A stretch of 64,000 nucleotides of DNA from Salticus scenicus (Eukaryota; Arthropoda; Arachnida; Araneae; Salticidae), in the NCBI GenBank assembly GCA_963930645.1, contig CAWVNO010000515.1:3146838-3210837 (forward strand), written 5' to 3'. The position numbers were made by a program, and so were the translations under genes. Each line of letters begins with the position of its first letter. The first letter of the stretch is position 1. A model generated the notes under the pieces. The model had not been told where the DNA came from and did no database searches. It saw only the letters and a program-made list of their open reading frames with translations. Below are positions 36,933 to 50,844 of the stretch, one piece after another.

Positions 36933-37449
36933 CCATGTCTCTGTCAGTACCAAAAAAAAAAAAAAAAAAACTGTGTACACTCTTGTGTATATCAACAAAA
37001 AAATTATAAAATAATAAAAGACAATAAAAAAGGTGGCGGTTGGGTGGGCAGATGTTTGATTACGGAGGTGGGGTGGTGTTGTAAGGCTGGATGGTTGGGT
37101 GGGTTTGTGAAATTAAATTAAAAAAAAAAAAAAAAAAGTAGAAGGCTTGTTGCATTTGCTTTGTATTACTATGCAAACTTTCATTTTCCAATAAAATTTC
37201 AGATTTTTCCTTTTTGAGTTGTCAACTATATTTAATGTTCTAATTATACTGTTAAACACAATGTGATCAATCGGTGAATTTCATTGTGGCTTCGTGGCTT
37301 CATTGTTGTTCATCTGCTTTGAAATTTTGCATTTTTAAATCCATATGGTTCCTGTTCTGGTTGTGGCAGGCTGGGGGAGTGTTGCCCGCGTAAAACTAGT
37401 GTAACCCCACAGGCAAGTCACAAGTCTTGCCGCTTGCCTCCTTCTTCCT
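36933..37449 (+). other. 3' untranslated part of the retroelement
   Basis: Non-coding, with two poly-A runs (36952-36970 and about 37120-37136). A G-rich segment lies between them (37030-37110). A GC-rich segment at 37370-37445 contains a possible hairpin, GGCAAG paired with CTTGCC, at about 37412-37431. No gene is seen. Confidence 0.7.
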
Positions 37450-37705
37450 ATCTTGTGTTTCTTGGGTTGTTTTTTCATTAATTTTGATAAGTTTATGGTT
37501 TTAAGTTAAGATTTGTTGTTTTACTTTATTGATTCGTTTGTTTTTGCAGACTGTTAATTAATAGATCTGGTTTCTTTACATTAATGTATTTCATCCACTG
37601 ATGATTTTTTTTTTTTTTTTTATCTTATTGGTCATTGGTGTTTCAGTGATCTTGTATCTGTTGCTTGGCTTCTAATATGCTTAATAGATCATCTTTATTA
37701 TATAT
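37450..37705 (+). repeat. Right flanking direct repeat (pLTR-like) of the retroelement
   Basis: A near-identical copy of 28436-28685 with a poly-T longer by about six bases. It ends in a TA run at the outer boundary. Confidence 0.9.
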
Positions 37706-37707
37706 AT

Positions 37708-37950
37708 ATATATATATTTACTACGGTATAAATTAAATAATATATGTATATACAAAGATGCCAACTTCTTAATTTATACCGTAGTATTGTTAGTGCCTGC
37801 CTTATTTTACCACCATTTTCTTTAAACAGCAATGTTTCCCAATAAGTAATTACAGTTATGAAAAGTAATTTCCTCTTCTTAAAATTGGGGTGAATAAGAT
37901 TGGGGTACTAATAATTTTACGGAATAAATTAAAAAGTTCGCAGATTTGTG
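37708..37950. mobile_element. Foldback element of the TTGCCAAC family
   Basis: From 37762 'tgccaacttcttaatttata' followed by 'ccgtagtattgttagtgcc' pairs in inverted order with 'gtactaataattttacgga' and 'ataaattaaaaagttcgc' near 37904-37945. A second small inverted repeat, CTACGGTATAAATTAA at 37721 with TTAATTTATACCGTAG at 37770, overlaps its left end. Confidence 0.6.
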
Positions 37951-38167
37951 TATAACATATTTAAATGTGTGGAATGTGTATGTGTAGAGAGAGAAACAGG
38001 AAAAAAGTATAATTAAATGTTAAAATGCATTTAAATATAATATTTGCATTCATTTGATTACACAATAAAGACAGAAAGTAATGACCTACAATAACCTGTT
38101 TATTTTAACAAAATTTCACTCACACTTGTTTCCTTACCCTGCTAGTTATATAAATAGTTTCATTTCA
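37951..38167. other. Short non-coding spacer
   Basis: AT-rich; nothing recognised. Confidence 0.5.
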
Positions 38168-38458
38168 TTTTTTGTACCAAAATCATTTTTATTTACCAAA
38201 GTGTACTTTAGTAAATAAAAAATTATAGTGTTATGCCTACAAAAAAAAAAAAAAAAAAAATCTATTTATTTATTTATTTATTTTAAGATTTTCAAAATAA
38301 ATTACTAAGAACTTTTTTGTACCAAAATAATTTTTATTTACCAAAGTGTACTTTAGTAAATAGAAAATTATAGTGTTATGCCCTAAAAAAAAAAAAAAAA
38401 AAAAAAATCTATTTATTTATTTATTTATTTTAAGATTTTCAAAATAAATTACTAAGGA
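38168..38458. repeat. Recent tandem duplication, 2 x about 145 bp
   Basis: The first unit (about 38168-38310) and second unit (about 38313-38458) are almost identical. Each runs 'ttgtaccaaaat', 'ccaaagtgtactttagtaaa', poly-A, (TTTA)n, 'ttactaag'. Only a few substitutions and the poly-A length differ. Confidence 0.95.
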
Positions 38459-39968
38459 TGTTGTTACGATGATCAAGTCTATAGAAATTTAGAACAACAA
38501 TATTGAACTATAAAATTCAGTGTTACTTTTTTGTTTTACTTTTAATAGCTGTTTTTTGTTTTCGAATAATTTTACAGTACATAATTAAAAAATTAACACC
38601 ACGCATTTAAGATTTCACTAATATTTAACATGATATATATTGACTAATATTTAACATTTAACAATGTTTTGAATTTAATTTCATTCAATTGTCCTATAAA
38701 TAATTTCTGCACTTAAATAATAATAATTTTTACAGAAAATGTTATCCATCTCTTCTTTTAAAAAGACAATAATAGATTTTTTTCGATAGTGTTTTCTTAG
38801 GAATTACGAGATATCTACTACCTTTCTCCTAATAAAATAGATTTTGAGGAAAAATTAAAACTGTATTCCTTTCCTCGGAAAACTGAAGGGTAACCGTGAG
38901 TCCTTCCTTATGTCTGGATCAAACAAAATTTAACACCTCGGTGCGCCTCAAAGAAGTGAACAAACACCCTTCCTTTATTTTTAACTTTTTTTTTTTTTTT
39001 CCCAGTAATGCACAAATATAATAGAGTTTCTTCGCTGTCTTCAAATTCAATTTTCTTGGAACTATTTTATTAGAGCAGTAAAAAGTGCTTTCAAGACTAA
39101 CGTTTTCCCTTATTCACGTCGTGCATTGATTTGGGATCGAATTTTTCCTGTTTAGTCGTATTTGCTAACAGATTTGCAATTTTCCTATCCTTTTCGCTTC
39201 GCTTGTTTAGACTATCAGGTCGTGAGAATTGATCCACATTCTTCCGAATTTTTAAGTGAAAAGTTTTCACTCAGGAGATAGTCAACATTTTAGAGTGTAA
39301 CATATTTGTTTAACCAAGCACTGATTTTCCATTAAAAACCTTACGTCAGTCTTAAAATAATTTTATGGATTTACATAAGCAAATTAAGTATGGTTAAATT
39401 TGATTAAGTGTCTATTTTTATCTGGTTCCTTAAATATATCAAGTTTTGTTTTAGAACTAGAAAATAAATTTTATATGCTTTTTCTATATTTATAATAAAA
39501 ATATCATTAAATCAGTGAAAGAAAAGAATTACTTTTTAATTAAATTAAAATTCCTGTGATACTTTAAAATTTTCTATAATTGAATGTACCGTATTTCCCT
39601 GCGTTTAAACCGCAGGTCAAATAAATCAGTTTTATACCAGAAATTTAATTGATAGACAAAAGTATGTTTTTAAGAATTCATACTCTTAACCTTTAGAAAT
39701 ATAGATTTGTCCGTAAATTGAAATTTTTGTTTTAAAACTGATTTATATGATATGATTATATACAAGAAAATACGGCATATCTGGGGCATATTTCTATGGG
39801 ACATTAACTAAAAATGTTAGCATTTTTTGGGGTGAGAAAAGAAAAGAAAGAAAGTGGAAATTTATGTATTTCATCATTTCTCTAAATTGGATTGGACAGC
39901 TATTAATTAACAATGTGATTATTAAAAAAAAAAAATAAAAAAAAAAAATAAAAAACCACTCATATATA
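38459..39968. other. AT-rich non-coding DNA
   Basis: No gene or element ends were seen. Segment 38860-39240 is slightly less AT-rich but has no long frame. Confidence 0.5.
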
Positions 39969-40481
39969 GGGTGATTATAATTAAAGTTACGATTTCAAAA
40001 CGCTATTATTTTGAAACTATCGTTCAAAATGACTTGATATTGTACCAGAACAATCGTGAGACAATGGAATTTTGTTTGGCGAAGGAAAAAAGTATTTATA
40101 AAATGTGCCTATAGATGGCGCTGCCAAGGTAATCTCAAAAGAAATGCCTAAATAGGTTCATTATACACAGGAATGTTGTTAGCAATAGAATAGAATAGCA
40201 GGAAGCAATAGACTTTAAGGGTTTACGACAACTTTTTTTTGCTAGAAGACAAGAATACGTGTTTACAGCAGAAACAGCGATAGTGACAAGAGAAAAAGAG
40301 GAGCTTCAGGAAACAAACGTCTTACGAATGATTAACGGTACATTTTGGAACTTCTTTTTTTTCCATTGCCAAACAAAATTCCATTGCCTAACAATTGTTA
40401 TGGTAAAATATCAAGTCATTCTCAACGGTAGTTTTAAAATTATAGCGTTTTGAAATCATAACTTTAATTTTAATCACCCTG
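39969..40481. mobile_element. 513 bp TIR element (mariner-type MITE)
   Basis: The inverted repeats are about 120 bp. The left starts GGGTGATTATAATTAAAGTT, the right end reversed CAGGGTGATTAAAATTAAAG. TA flanks the right side and a TATA run the left, where the initial CA seems lost. Inside, a plus frame reads LFFARRQEYVFTAETA (about 40230-40285), faintly like the N-terminal start of arthropod transposase-like proteins. The coding link is weak. Confidence 0.85.
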
Positions 40482-40483
40482 TA

Positions 40484-42299
40484 TATACATATGTACCTAT
40501 ATTTATATAAATATCTGTGAGATTTGATCCATATTTCTTCTAATTTTTAACTAAAAATTTTCCGTTTTAATTTAGGCTATGGTGAAAGATCTTGGTTGGG
40601 ATAAATTTCTTTAAGCGAGAACTGCTTTTCTACTAGTACGTAATGTTATGTCAGCCTTAAAATATCAATAATGGCTTACATAAGCAAATGAAAATTTTAA
40701 AATACTCTTTTAGGTTTTATGAATTCTATAAATTTTTTTTAGATCATTGCTGTGTCGGTACTAATCTGAGCTTTATTTATTACGTTATTTCTCTTTCTGG
40801 AAACACGTAACGTTCTGCGATTTATGAAAATTTATTTTGCAAAAGTTATAAATTTGTTTCGAACCATTTGTATGGAAATCTGCATTGAGACATCTGCTAC
40901 CTTTTCAATACTGACATGTTTAATTCATTTGTTTCGATTTTAATGAATTCATAAATGGAGTGGGAAATCTTCTGGTTTAAGCATTGTAACTTTTGTAATT
41001 ACTACAAATTTTGTCAACTTTATGAAAAGAAGTTTTCGAAACTTTCTTTTGAGAATATTTAAAATAAATATTTTGCTTATGCTTTGTACAAATGCAAATT
41101 ACGTAATGAAATTTCATTCAATTCCAAGAATTTCTGGAGAAGACAGTTTTAAATTTTATTCATTTTACAAGATTAATTTAACAATAATTGTTACCAAAGA
41201 ACTTATGCGTATACGTAGACATATGCCACGGTTAAAACTATTGGTTAATGGTAGTATATATTTAGTTAGAAAATATACTTTATTGATAACGTAAAATTAT
41301 TTATAAATGTTGTGCCTGTTCATATCAGATGAAATGTTCTATTTATTTTCAAGTTTTCGTGAAATTTAAAAACACACATAGTTAAAACTTTGAAATAAAT
41401 ACAATCTAGCGATAAATAATGTTTACATTTATAAATTTAAGATTTGTTTCAATGAATTCAACATTTTATATAAATCATGCAAACAAAATAAACCTTACCG
41501 TTAACTAATATACATGGTATTATTTTGTTAAATACAATAAATTAATCTGTATATAAATGATAAATTACAACTCTGCAGTATAATTTACTCATTTACTTAA
41601 ACTTTAATATAATAAATATTATGTAATATAATAACGAATTAAGTCTAATTCATGTAAATATAGTGCTATATGTCAAAACTGCTGTACAGGAATTATATGA
41701 TTAAATTTCAAAATTACATAATAGTTTGGTTTTATTGACTTTATGTAACATTTAACAATGAAATGTGCTTAAAATCATAATTTGCATAAATAAAAAAATT
41801 ATTATTATTTTAAAATCTCTGTTTAAACTATGACATAGAAAGAGAGGAAGGGAGGAAGAGAATATTATAACTCATTGTGTTATGTTATGTATGTATAATT
41901 TGAACTGCAATTTCGGTGGCATAAACACGCCTCAGAGAATTTACAGATATATCATATTGCCCGTGTAGACAATTCAATCCGTCTGAGAAGTTCATAACTT
42001 ATGATAATATGATGAATCATTAATGTCGAATAAAGAGCATATTATTTTCAAATCTATTCATGTATTAATATTTATTATTTGAATATACTGAAATTACTTC
42101 CTGTCTTATTCACCTTTTACCTCAATTGAGAATGTTTTCTGTAAAAAGTGTTCTCAATTTGTTATTAAACAGTTAAGTTAATAATATAACATACTATAAA
42201 GTTTTTATAAGTACTTTGTATTATATGTTATTCAAAATCTGTGAGCTAAAAGTGAAAAGCTGAGCTAAAAATGAAATATTACTAAAAGTTTGTTTATTA
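40484..42299. other. AT-rich non-coding DNA
   Basis: No gene was recognised. A 90-codon frame at 41022-41294 has no domain and ordinary AT-rich composition. Confidence 0.5.
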
Positions 42300-43618
42300 T
42301 TATTGCATTTACTACTGTAATTGTCCTTCTTTCTTCAATATTCATAGCAGAAAATATTAGATTCATTATAAATATTTCGATTTTAGGATTTTAATGGATT
42401 TCCACATTTTGAGATGTCCTGAACATGATTTAATCATTTTTATAAAATTCAGATCTGTCTGTCTCTCTGGTTGTGGACAAATTGTTTAACAGTTCTAGAT
42501 CACGAATAAGGCACACGATACTATAAAAATGTATGTTTCGTTGCACCTTGATATAATTTGTTGCCTATCATGTTTTGGTGTACATTGCCCTACAATTATT
42601 GATGTTATACGATTTTCCTCATTTACTATTAGGCCATATCTCATCTTCTATAATTAACTAGTTAGTTGTAGGGCGACTAAGGCGCCCGTTGAAAAATGAT
42701 CATTTCATTTTATTTATTTCTCACTTCAAATAATTCATTTGCTAGCACCTTCCGCACCTTCGTTACCTTTAAAATTTAAAATTATTATTATTATTTCATA
42801 GACGTCATTATTTCATATGCATGAGCAAATTTAATATTTAATTTTTTTTTTTTCACGTGAAAGCATATTTTATTTTACGCTGAGAAAAAAAAATGGCAAC
42901 AATTAAAAATTTAAATGTCGATTTTAAAGCTGTTATTATCATGTTTTAATTAATTAAAAAAAAATCTAATCTAACTTTCGTTAAGAAAAAAGGGGGTACC
43001 AAATGAAAGGGGCGATTTTTCTGAATCCGTCGGATTAAAGATTATCGATCGGACAATTAGATTTTTTAAAATTAACTAAAGTATGAAGATAGTTAAAATT
43101 TTAATGATTTAATATTTAAGGTGGCAACTTGCGTTCACACACAGAGTCCAAGGAAATCTCTTAAGCCTAGCGTGACAGAGTCAGGCACTGATGAACGCAA
43201 CTATATATGCTGTTAATTGTACGAAATTTTATATTTAAAGGGCTATTATGAAAATTTTACTGGTTCAATTTTGGTGCATTTCGGTTGACAGGTGGCACTG
43301 CTATGACGCATTTTTCCTGTATACGTCTCGGTTTTTTAGCGTATAAATGCATCAAACTTGGTATGTGAATTGGCTATTATGAAAAAGAATGCTGAATTAA
43401 TTTGGATGTATATTGATGCATAGGTACTGCTACTTTTACCCGTCTTCTGCTATTTTCTTTTCGGCGATATCTCAAAACCTATCTGTTAAAATTACACCAA
43501 AATGTACAATTTTCATTATAAGAAAGTATACTGGTTAAAATTTTGTATATTTTATCTGGTAAATGGCTCTGTTGGATAGAATGATATAGAAGAAATTTTG
43601 TGATGGCCACCACATTCT
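42300..43618 (+). repeat. Dispersed repeat DR1, copy e, interrupted
   Basis: The left part (42300-42665) has 'agcagaaaatattagattc', a short GTCT run near 42455 and 'gttgcaccttgatataattt'. The right part (43205-43618) has 'tggtgcatttcggttgacag' followed by 'gtggcactgctatg', 'aacttggtatgtgaa', and the terminal 'gatggccaccacattcta'. Between them 42666-43204 is unrelated, so another sequence was inserted or the copy rearranged. It is more diverged than copies c and d. Confidence 0.65.
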
Positions 43619-43639
43619 AATTTTTTTAAAGGAATAGTA

Positions 43640-44128
43640 CAGAATTATTATAAAAGAACCATCGGGTTTCCGAAGTGTTTATTTCGGAAAATAATTGGGT
43701 TACAACAATGAGTTATACATGAAAATAAACCGAAAGCATCCAAGATTGACGTCCATACTATAGATGTTCAATATGTACTCCTTGAGTTATACGGCAGATG
43801 TCAAGGCCACAGTTCGCTCCACACATTACTCAGCTTGGTCGCGTCGATGGTCGCGAATGCAGTCGTGATGCGGTTCCGCAACACAGGCAACTCAGCCAAA
43901 AAACATTGATTTTTGCGAAATCGCGTTCGTGTTCCACAATTTCATGGGGACTTTTCATACCCCATATCTGAAAACAAGCTTGTTTCAAAGTCGTCGTCCT
44001 CACAGGCTTCTTGCATCTATAGTATCTTGGATGCTTTCCGTTTATTTTCATGTATCTCATTGTTGTAACCCAATTATGTTCCGAAGTGAACGCTTCGGAA
44101 ACCCGATGATTCTTTTGTAATAACCCTG
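43640..44128 (-). mobile_element. 489 bp deletion derivative of a mariner-like transposon
   Basis: Inverted repeats of about 125 bp start CAGAATTATTATAAAAGAAC (left) and CAGGGTTATTACAAAAGAAT (right, reversed). TA flanks at 43638-43639 and 44129-44130. Two pieces of transposase remain on the minus strand. One reads QIWGMKSPHEIVEHERDFAK (about 44000-43930), like the 'WGxxxPHxxxExxRDSPKxxV' block of mariner/DUF4817-type transposases. After a deletion the other reads LPVLRNRITTAFATIDATKL (about 43885-43826), like their C-terminal helix. The family assignment is from memory of these motifs. Confidence 0.85.
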
Positions 44129-44130
44129 TA

Positions 44131-46250
<2,120 letters not shown>

Positions 46251-47047
46251 CAGGGTGACCATAATTAAATTCGCCTATTCAGAGCACTCTGTAGCTCTAA
46301 CTAAAATGAATATTGAGTAGATAATTTGTATATAGACATTTCAAAGGATGCGCTCTAGGAATCTGCAAAATAAATAAATAAATAAAAATAAAAATAAATA
46401 AATAAATTAAATTAAAATTAAATTTAAATAAAAATTTAAATATTTTCCCTCCGAGGGGACATGCACCAAATAACGAACAAGCTACAAATTTTAACACAAA
46501 CTACTTTATTTATTACAAATTTTACTGTTATTTGTTACATGATGCAGATTGTTTATCGATGGAGATCATTTGTTCAATGTGGGCCCAGCATTAAGTTGTA
46601 AAATCTGCAGCCGAAGAACAGTGTGTTCAACAGCTGATCGAAGTTGGTCGCCAGTGATCCTCCGCACATGCAACTTTATACGGTCTGTTATAATATTATA
46701 ATGCTTCAAGATGTCAGAATAACATTTTTAAAAATATACCACATTTATTTATCACAAAACTTTTCGAGCATTTTGACAGAAATTCTTGTTTGATTTTTTT
46801 TTTTTTATGTATGTCCCCTCGGAGGGGAAATTTTAAAATTTTATTTATTTATTTGTTTTATTTTTATTTATTTATTTTATTTTTATTTTTATTTATTTAT
46901 TTTATTTTTATTTATTTTATTTTATTTTTTGCAGAACCCTAGAGCACATCCTTCGAAATATCTATATACAAATTTTCGATTCAATATTCATTTTAGTTAG
47001 AGCTACACAGTGCTTTGAATAAGCCAAGCTGAATTATGGTCACCTTT
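46251..47047 (-). mobile_element. 797 bp mariner-like TIR element with microsatellite inside both arms
   Basis: The left end CAGGGTGACCATAATTAAAT pairs with the right end over more than 200 bp; the right terminal bases are altered (AAAGGTGACC reversed). TA flanks both sides. Each arm carries an AAAT/TTTA microsatellite between matching segments ('gcgctctaggaatctgcaaa' and 'cctccgaggggacat'). The minus strand around 46690-46580 reads VRRITGDQLRSAVEHTVLRL, resembling the C-terminal end of a mariner/DUF4817-type transposase. This is probably an internal deletion derivative. Confidence 0.85.
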
Positions 47048-47066
47048 TACACAACACACACGCACA

Positions 47067-47124
<58 letters not shown>

Positions 47125-48117
47125 TCGTAGGCGAAAAAAGACATGATTTGTATTCCTTTAAGTACACTCCGACATGTTTATAGAACATTTAAAAAAAAAT
47201 TCAAGGTTTAAATAGCAAAGACATTTTACAATACGAAAAATTAACTTTAATAATTACAGGTAACCTGCATTTGTATTTTGTTAATATTTGTCTAATAAGA
47301 ATTTCGTTATATATATTTTTTTTCTATTGTCACTTTACTCCTGAAAAAGATAAATCTATACTTTTGTATCCTTTATATTGAATCTGTAACAATTGGGTGC
47401 CGGGACACATTTCATTTTACATGCATGAGCACAACTGACGCCTGCTGTACTTAACAAACGATCATATTTCTTTTTAAGCAATATATGTTTAAAAATCTGT
47501 ATTGTCAACACACGCATTTCTTACATCAGTTACCATTTTTAGTAACAATCTGTTGAATCCATTCCCCGAATTTACGGAATGAAATCTTAGTTTTTTTTTT
47601 TTTTTTTTTTTTTTTTTTCCCATTCAAGACTGAAAATAGCATTTAAACTCGTTGTTACGCAGGGTTGTCACCCTATGAAAAAATTGAGTATGATCCATAC
47701 AGTTCGTTGATTTTTCTAGATAAGCTATTTTTAACTCGTAGGATGAGACCATATTTTTATCTTTACAATCTCATCTCGAGAATTTTACAACAGATTTTCT
47801 ATTAATATCTACTGGCATTGTTGAGGAGCCGACAAATTCTTCTACGTGAAATATCTCATGAGAATTAGTCTTTAATTTACAGATTAATTTATCCATTGCT
47901 TTTTTTTTTTTTTTTTTTTTTTTTTTTCGTGTGCTCAATTGTAATGAAAAAAGAAAAAAAGATTGTGCAAAATATAATTTTTGAACATTAAAAAACTATA
48001 CACTACAAAATATGCATATAAACTCCAAAATATACATTTTGGACATTTTTTCAATTTTAGTATTTCATAATGTGAATTTAAAAACTTTTGTAATTCAAAA
48101 AATTCTTTGTATTAGTT

Positions 48118-48148
<31 letters not shown>

Positions 48149-48161
48149 TTATTTTTCTTTC

Positions 48162-48193
<32 letters not shown>

Positions 48194-48486
48194 TACGATG
48201 CCTTAATTTTTTTTTAAAGCTTACAAAGTTCAGAATATTAAAAAACACATATTGTGTGGATTTCTTTGTATTTCATATTATTCTACCATTACGATTCTGG
48301 TTATGAAACATTTTAAAAAACATATTGTTACCACAGTTACCTTGCTAGTGGTAATTAAAACCTTAAAATTGTATCTACCGTGTAAAATAAAATGTCATTT
48401 GCTGTATGATAATTTTTCCAAACAAATTTTTAAGTAACATATTTTGGACATAAACTCCCGATTAATTTGGATTTAAAAAGAGTAGA

Positions 48487-48545
48487 ATTTGGGTCTAGAT
48501 CTTTTAACATAATGCACCAAATGCTCTACAACTGAGCAAACACTT
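48487..48545 (-). other. Weak tRNA-like remnant
   Basis: On the minus strand 'TTGCTCAGTTGTAGAGCATT' resembles a tRNA D-arm/A box. The B-box position (AGATCTAGACCC) is degenerate. It is probably a decayed tRNA or SINE head. Confidence 0.35.
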
Positions 48546-49210
48546 TACACGCTAAATTTGAAACACATTAAAACATTTCTAAATTATTGAAGGATCAGCT
48601 TCATTTATGACCAGACTTCCGCGATTTTAAATTTTTACCATAGAATTTATTTCAAATTTATCTCAATTAAAAACCTATATAAAATTATCTATCTCTCTTA
48701 AGGGTTAAATTTTGTAAGGGCTGATAATTTTTTCTTAGTTGACATAAACAGACTACTGTCTTCCGTATAACGAAAATTAATATCCATATGTGCAATAACA
48801 ATGTAAGTTTGGAAAAGTGACTGTTCTGTTGTTCTATTATTTATCTAATGAATTTAAATGCAATGGTTAAGTGATTAATGCGGTTAAGTACAATGTTGAC
48901 TTTAGATGTCAAAAAGACGGGTTAAACGTACCTAAACTTTAAAATTAAAAGCTAAAATTAGTATTTTATTCTAGAGAATTTTGTTGTAAATTAGTGGGTT
49001 AATAGAGGTCTCTTTTTAATTCATAAATGATGCTAAAGTGAACAATTTGATCCAATATATAAAATAATTCTTGGTAACGAAAATTATTTTTAAAGAGCTT
49101 TTGAAATTCAACTAGACTAATATTAATGATTATTACAGAGCTGTACAGACGAATAATGCAAATTGAAATAATTGAAAAAAAAAAAAAATTATAGAATTTG
49201 TTGCCTGAAT

Positions 49211-49306
49211 TATAATTTTCTGTGCATTCTGTATCAAAAAGGCCACCTCTCTAAAAGACTTATTTTCTGTAGCATAGTTGATGACCCTGTTACTGAGGTT
49301 TTACTG
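49211..49306 (-). mobile_element. Solo pogo/Tigger-like end
   Basis: The reverse complement begins CAGTAAAACCTCAGTAACAG and is flanked by TA at 49307-49308. CAGT followed by an 'ACCTCxGTTA'-type run is typical of pogo-like ends. No partner end was found. Confidence 0.45.
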
Positions 49307-49415
49307 TATTCATTTGTTCTGCAAATGACGTAGTCTTGTAGATAAAGTCTGGTTAATCATAGAGCAGATAAATGTTCTAATTATTAAGAGGGAGAATAGT
49401 TCCAATCAAATATCG

Positions 49416-49485
49416 ACCTGGTCAGGCTCAGTAGTAGAGCATTCATACGTACCATAATAGTCGGGATTGCATCATAGCTTGGTTG
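49416..49485 (+). other. Weak tRNA-like remnant
   Basis: 'TCAGGCTCAGTAGTAGAGCA' resembles an A box and D-arm; about 30 bases later 'GGGATTGCATC' is a degenerate B box. It is not a functional tRNA. Confidence 0.4.
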
Positions 49486-50069
49486 TTCTTTTCGCTCTTG
49501 TCAAAATGAATTCGGCCATCCGATCTAAAATACCTTATTTATATATCCTTGAAATTATAATCCCTAAATTTTCAAAATGCTACCATTTTTTATCTTATAA
49601 AATTTACATATATAATAATTATTTTTATTTATTTATTTATTTATTTTTGAAAAAGAAATAGTGCCTTATATAATGGAATTTGATTTTGTCTTTCAAAGAC
49701 ACAGTGGCTTAATCGTCTTATTTGAACTTTTTTCGCGTCTTATCAATTTATAACTTAAAATTACAAATCCCATTCCGTTCTCTCACTCTTTTGTCTATAT
49801 GAATTTGCTTTCTTTTATTCTTCTCAACTCTTGGTGTACACCCAATATATCGGTTTTACACTAACTCCTACTTTTCCATCGGTCTCAACTCGAAATCCTG
49901 AATGCGGCAACTCCCCTATTTCGTAGATAACAGGATCGATCCGAAACAAACAACGGCAATAAATCCCAACAAAGTAAATCTATAATTATCGGCGTGCCAA
50001 ATGCATGGCATTTCAGCGGTGCTTGACTCAAACGACTTGTGACAGGGGAGGAACTGTGAATTCCCGAGT

Positions 50070-50844
50070 TTTAAGGCATTTTCCAGAACACCTAGAATGG
50101 GATCTTGTAGGAACTAATGACATACTGTTTGAATCCGTAGGCGTTTGTAAAATATTGCGAGTTTTCTGAAATATACTTATTTATATTGTTCGAATATTAA
50201 AACTGAAAAGTTTCTGATGCTATTTTTAATAATATTTTATTGAAAAACTGCAGTGCAGTCTGCAGATTTCTAAAATATAAAAATTTAAAGTATATGCTAG
50301 AAGTTAAATTGCCTGAAATCCTCTATTTTCAACACACCGCCTTATAATTTTCTGTATTATGAAGTTTTTTTTTTTTTTTTTTTTTTTTTGAACAGAAGCG
50401 ATCATATAGGAGCTATTGGTATATTGATTGTTTGATCCGTAGGCGTGTTTAAATATTACGAGTTTCTTTCGAAATATTCTTTAAAATTATATTTCTCACA
50501 TATTAAAAGTGAAATTTTTCTATAGATATGTTTGGTAATATCTTAGCGGAAAAATGTAGTCTAGATTTATAAAATGGAATTTTTAATTATAAAAAATAAT
50601 TAAAAATAAAATAAAAAATTAATTTTTAACTACTCTGCCTGAGTATTTTTATAAGCATATTAAAGATCTCATTATAAGAATACCTCTATTTTAAGACATT
50701 TTCCGGAATAGTTAAAAAGGGACCTTGTAGGAACTAAAGATATATTGTGTATAATACATAGGTGTATGTAAAATATTGTGTGTTTAATGAAACGTAATTT
50801 AAAATTGTATTACTTGCATACTGAAGTGTTTCAGTGTTTAAACT
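50070..50844. repeat. Old tandem repeat, units of about 300 bp, three diverged copies
   Basis: The block 'acattttcc(a/g)gaa', 'cttgtaggaacta', 'ga(t/a)atattg', 'atccgtaggcgtttgtaaaatatt' recurs at about 50080, 50400 (partial) and 50695. Similar downstream order follows each. The third unit is cut at about 50845 by the foldback element. Confidence 0.6.

Larger units (their letters stand above)
28436..37705 (+). mobile_element. Naiad/Chlamys-type Penelope-like retroelement, interrupted by a DNA transposon
   Basis: The element is bounded by direct repeats of about 250 bp (28436-28685 and 37450-37705). It carries a GIY-YIG endonuclease half followed by a reverse transcriptase half, the reverse of the domain order of classical Penelope. 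That permuted order, a Cys-rich segment before the nuclease core, and the GHIxTG motif before the RT domain are described for the Naiad/Chlamys clade. A 4.9 kb transposon at 30315-35213 splits the gene. Without it the element is about 4.4 kb. The right repeat ends at a TA run, suggesting insertion into a TA microsatellite. The repeats differ mainly in poly-T length, so the insertion looks fairly young. Confidence 0.85.
47048..50069. other. Non-coding DNA, microsatellites and degraded elements
   Basis: A TA tract lies at 47070-47120. Poly-T lies at about 47590-47618 and 47901-47927, and (TTTA)n plus poly-T at 48119-48197. A Tigger/pogo-like right end and two weak tRNA-like heads are listed separately. 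No gene is seen. Confidence 0.55.

Noticed and set aside
41022..41294. 90-codon coding gene
   Set aside because: It has an ATG but no domain, no splice context and ordinary AT-rich codons; it is most likely a chance frame.
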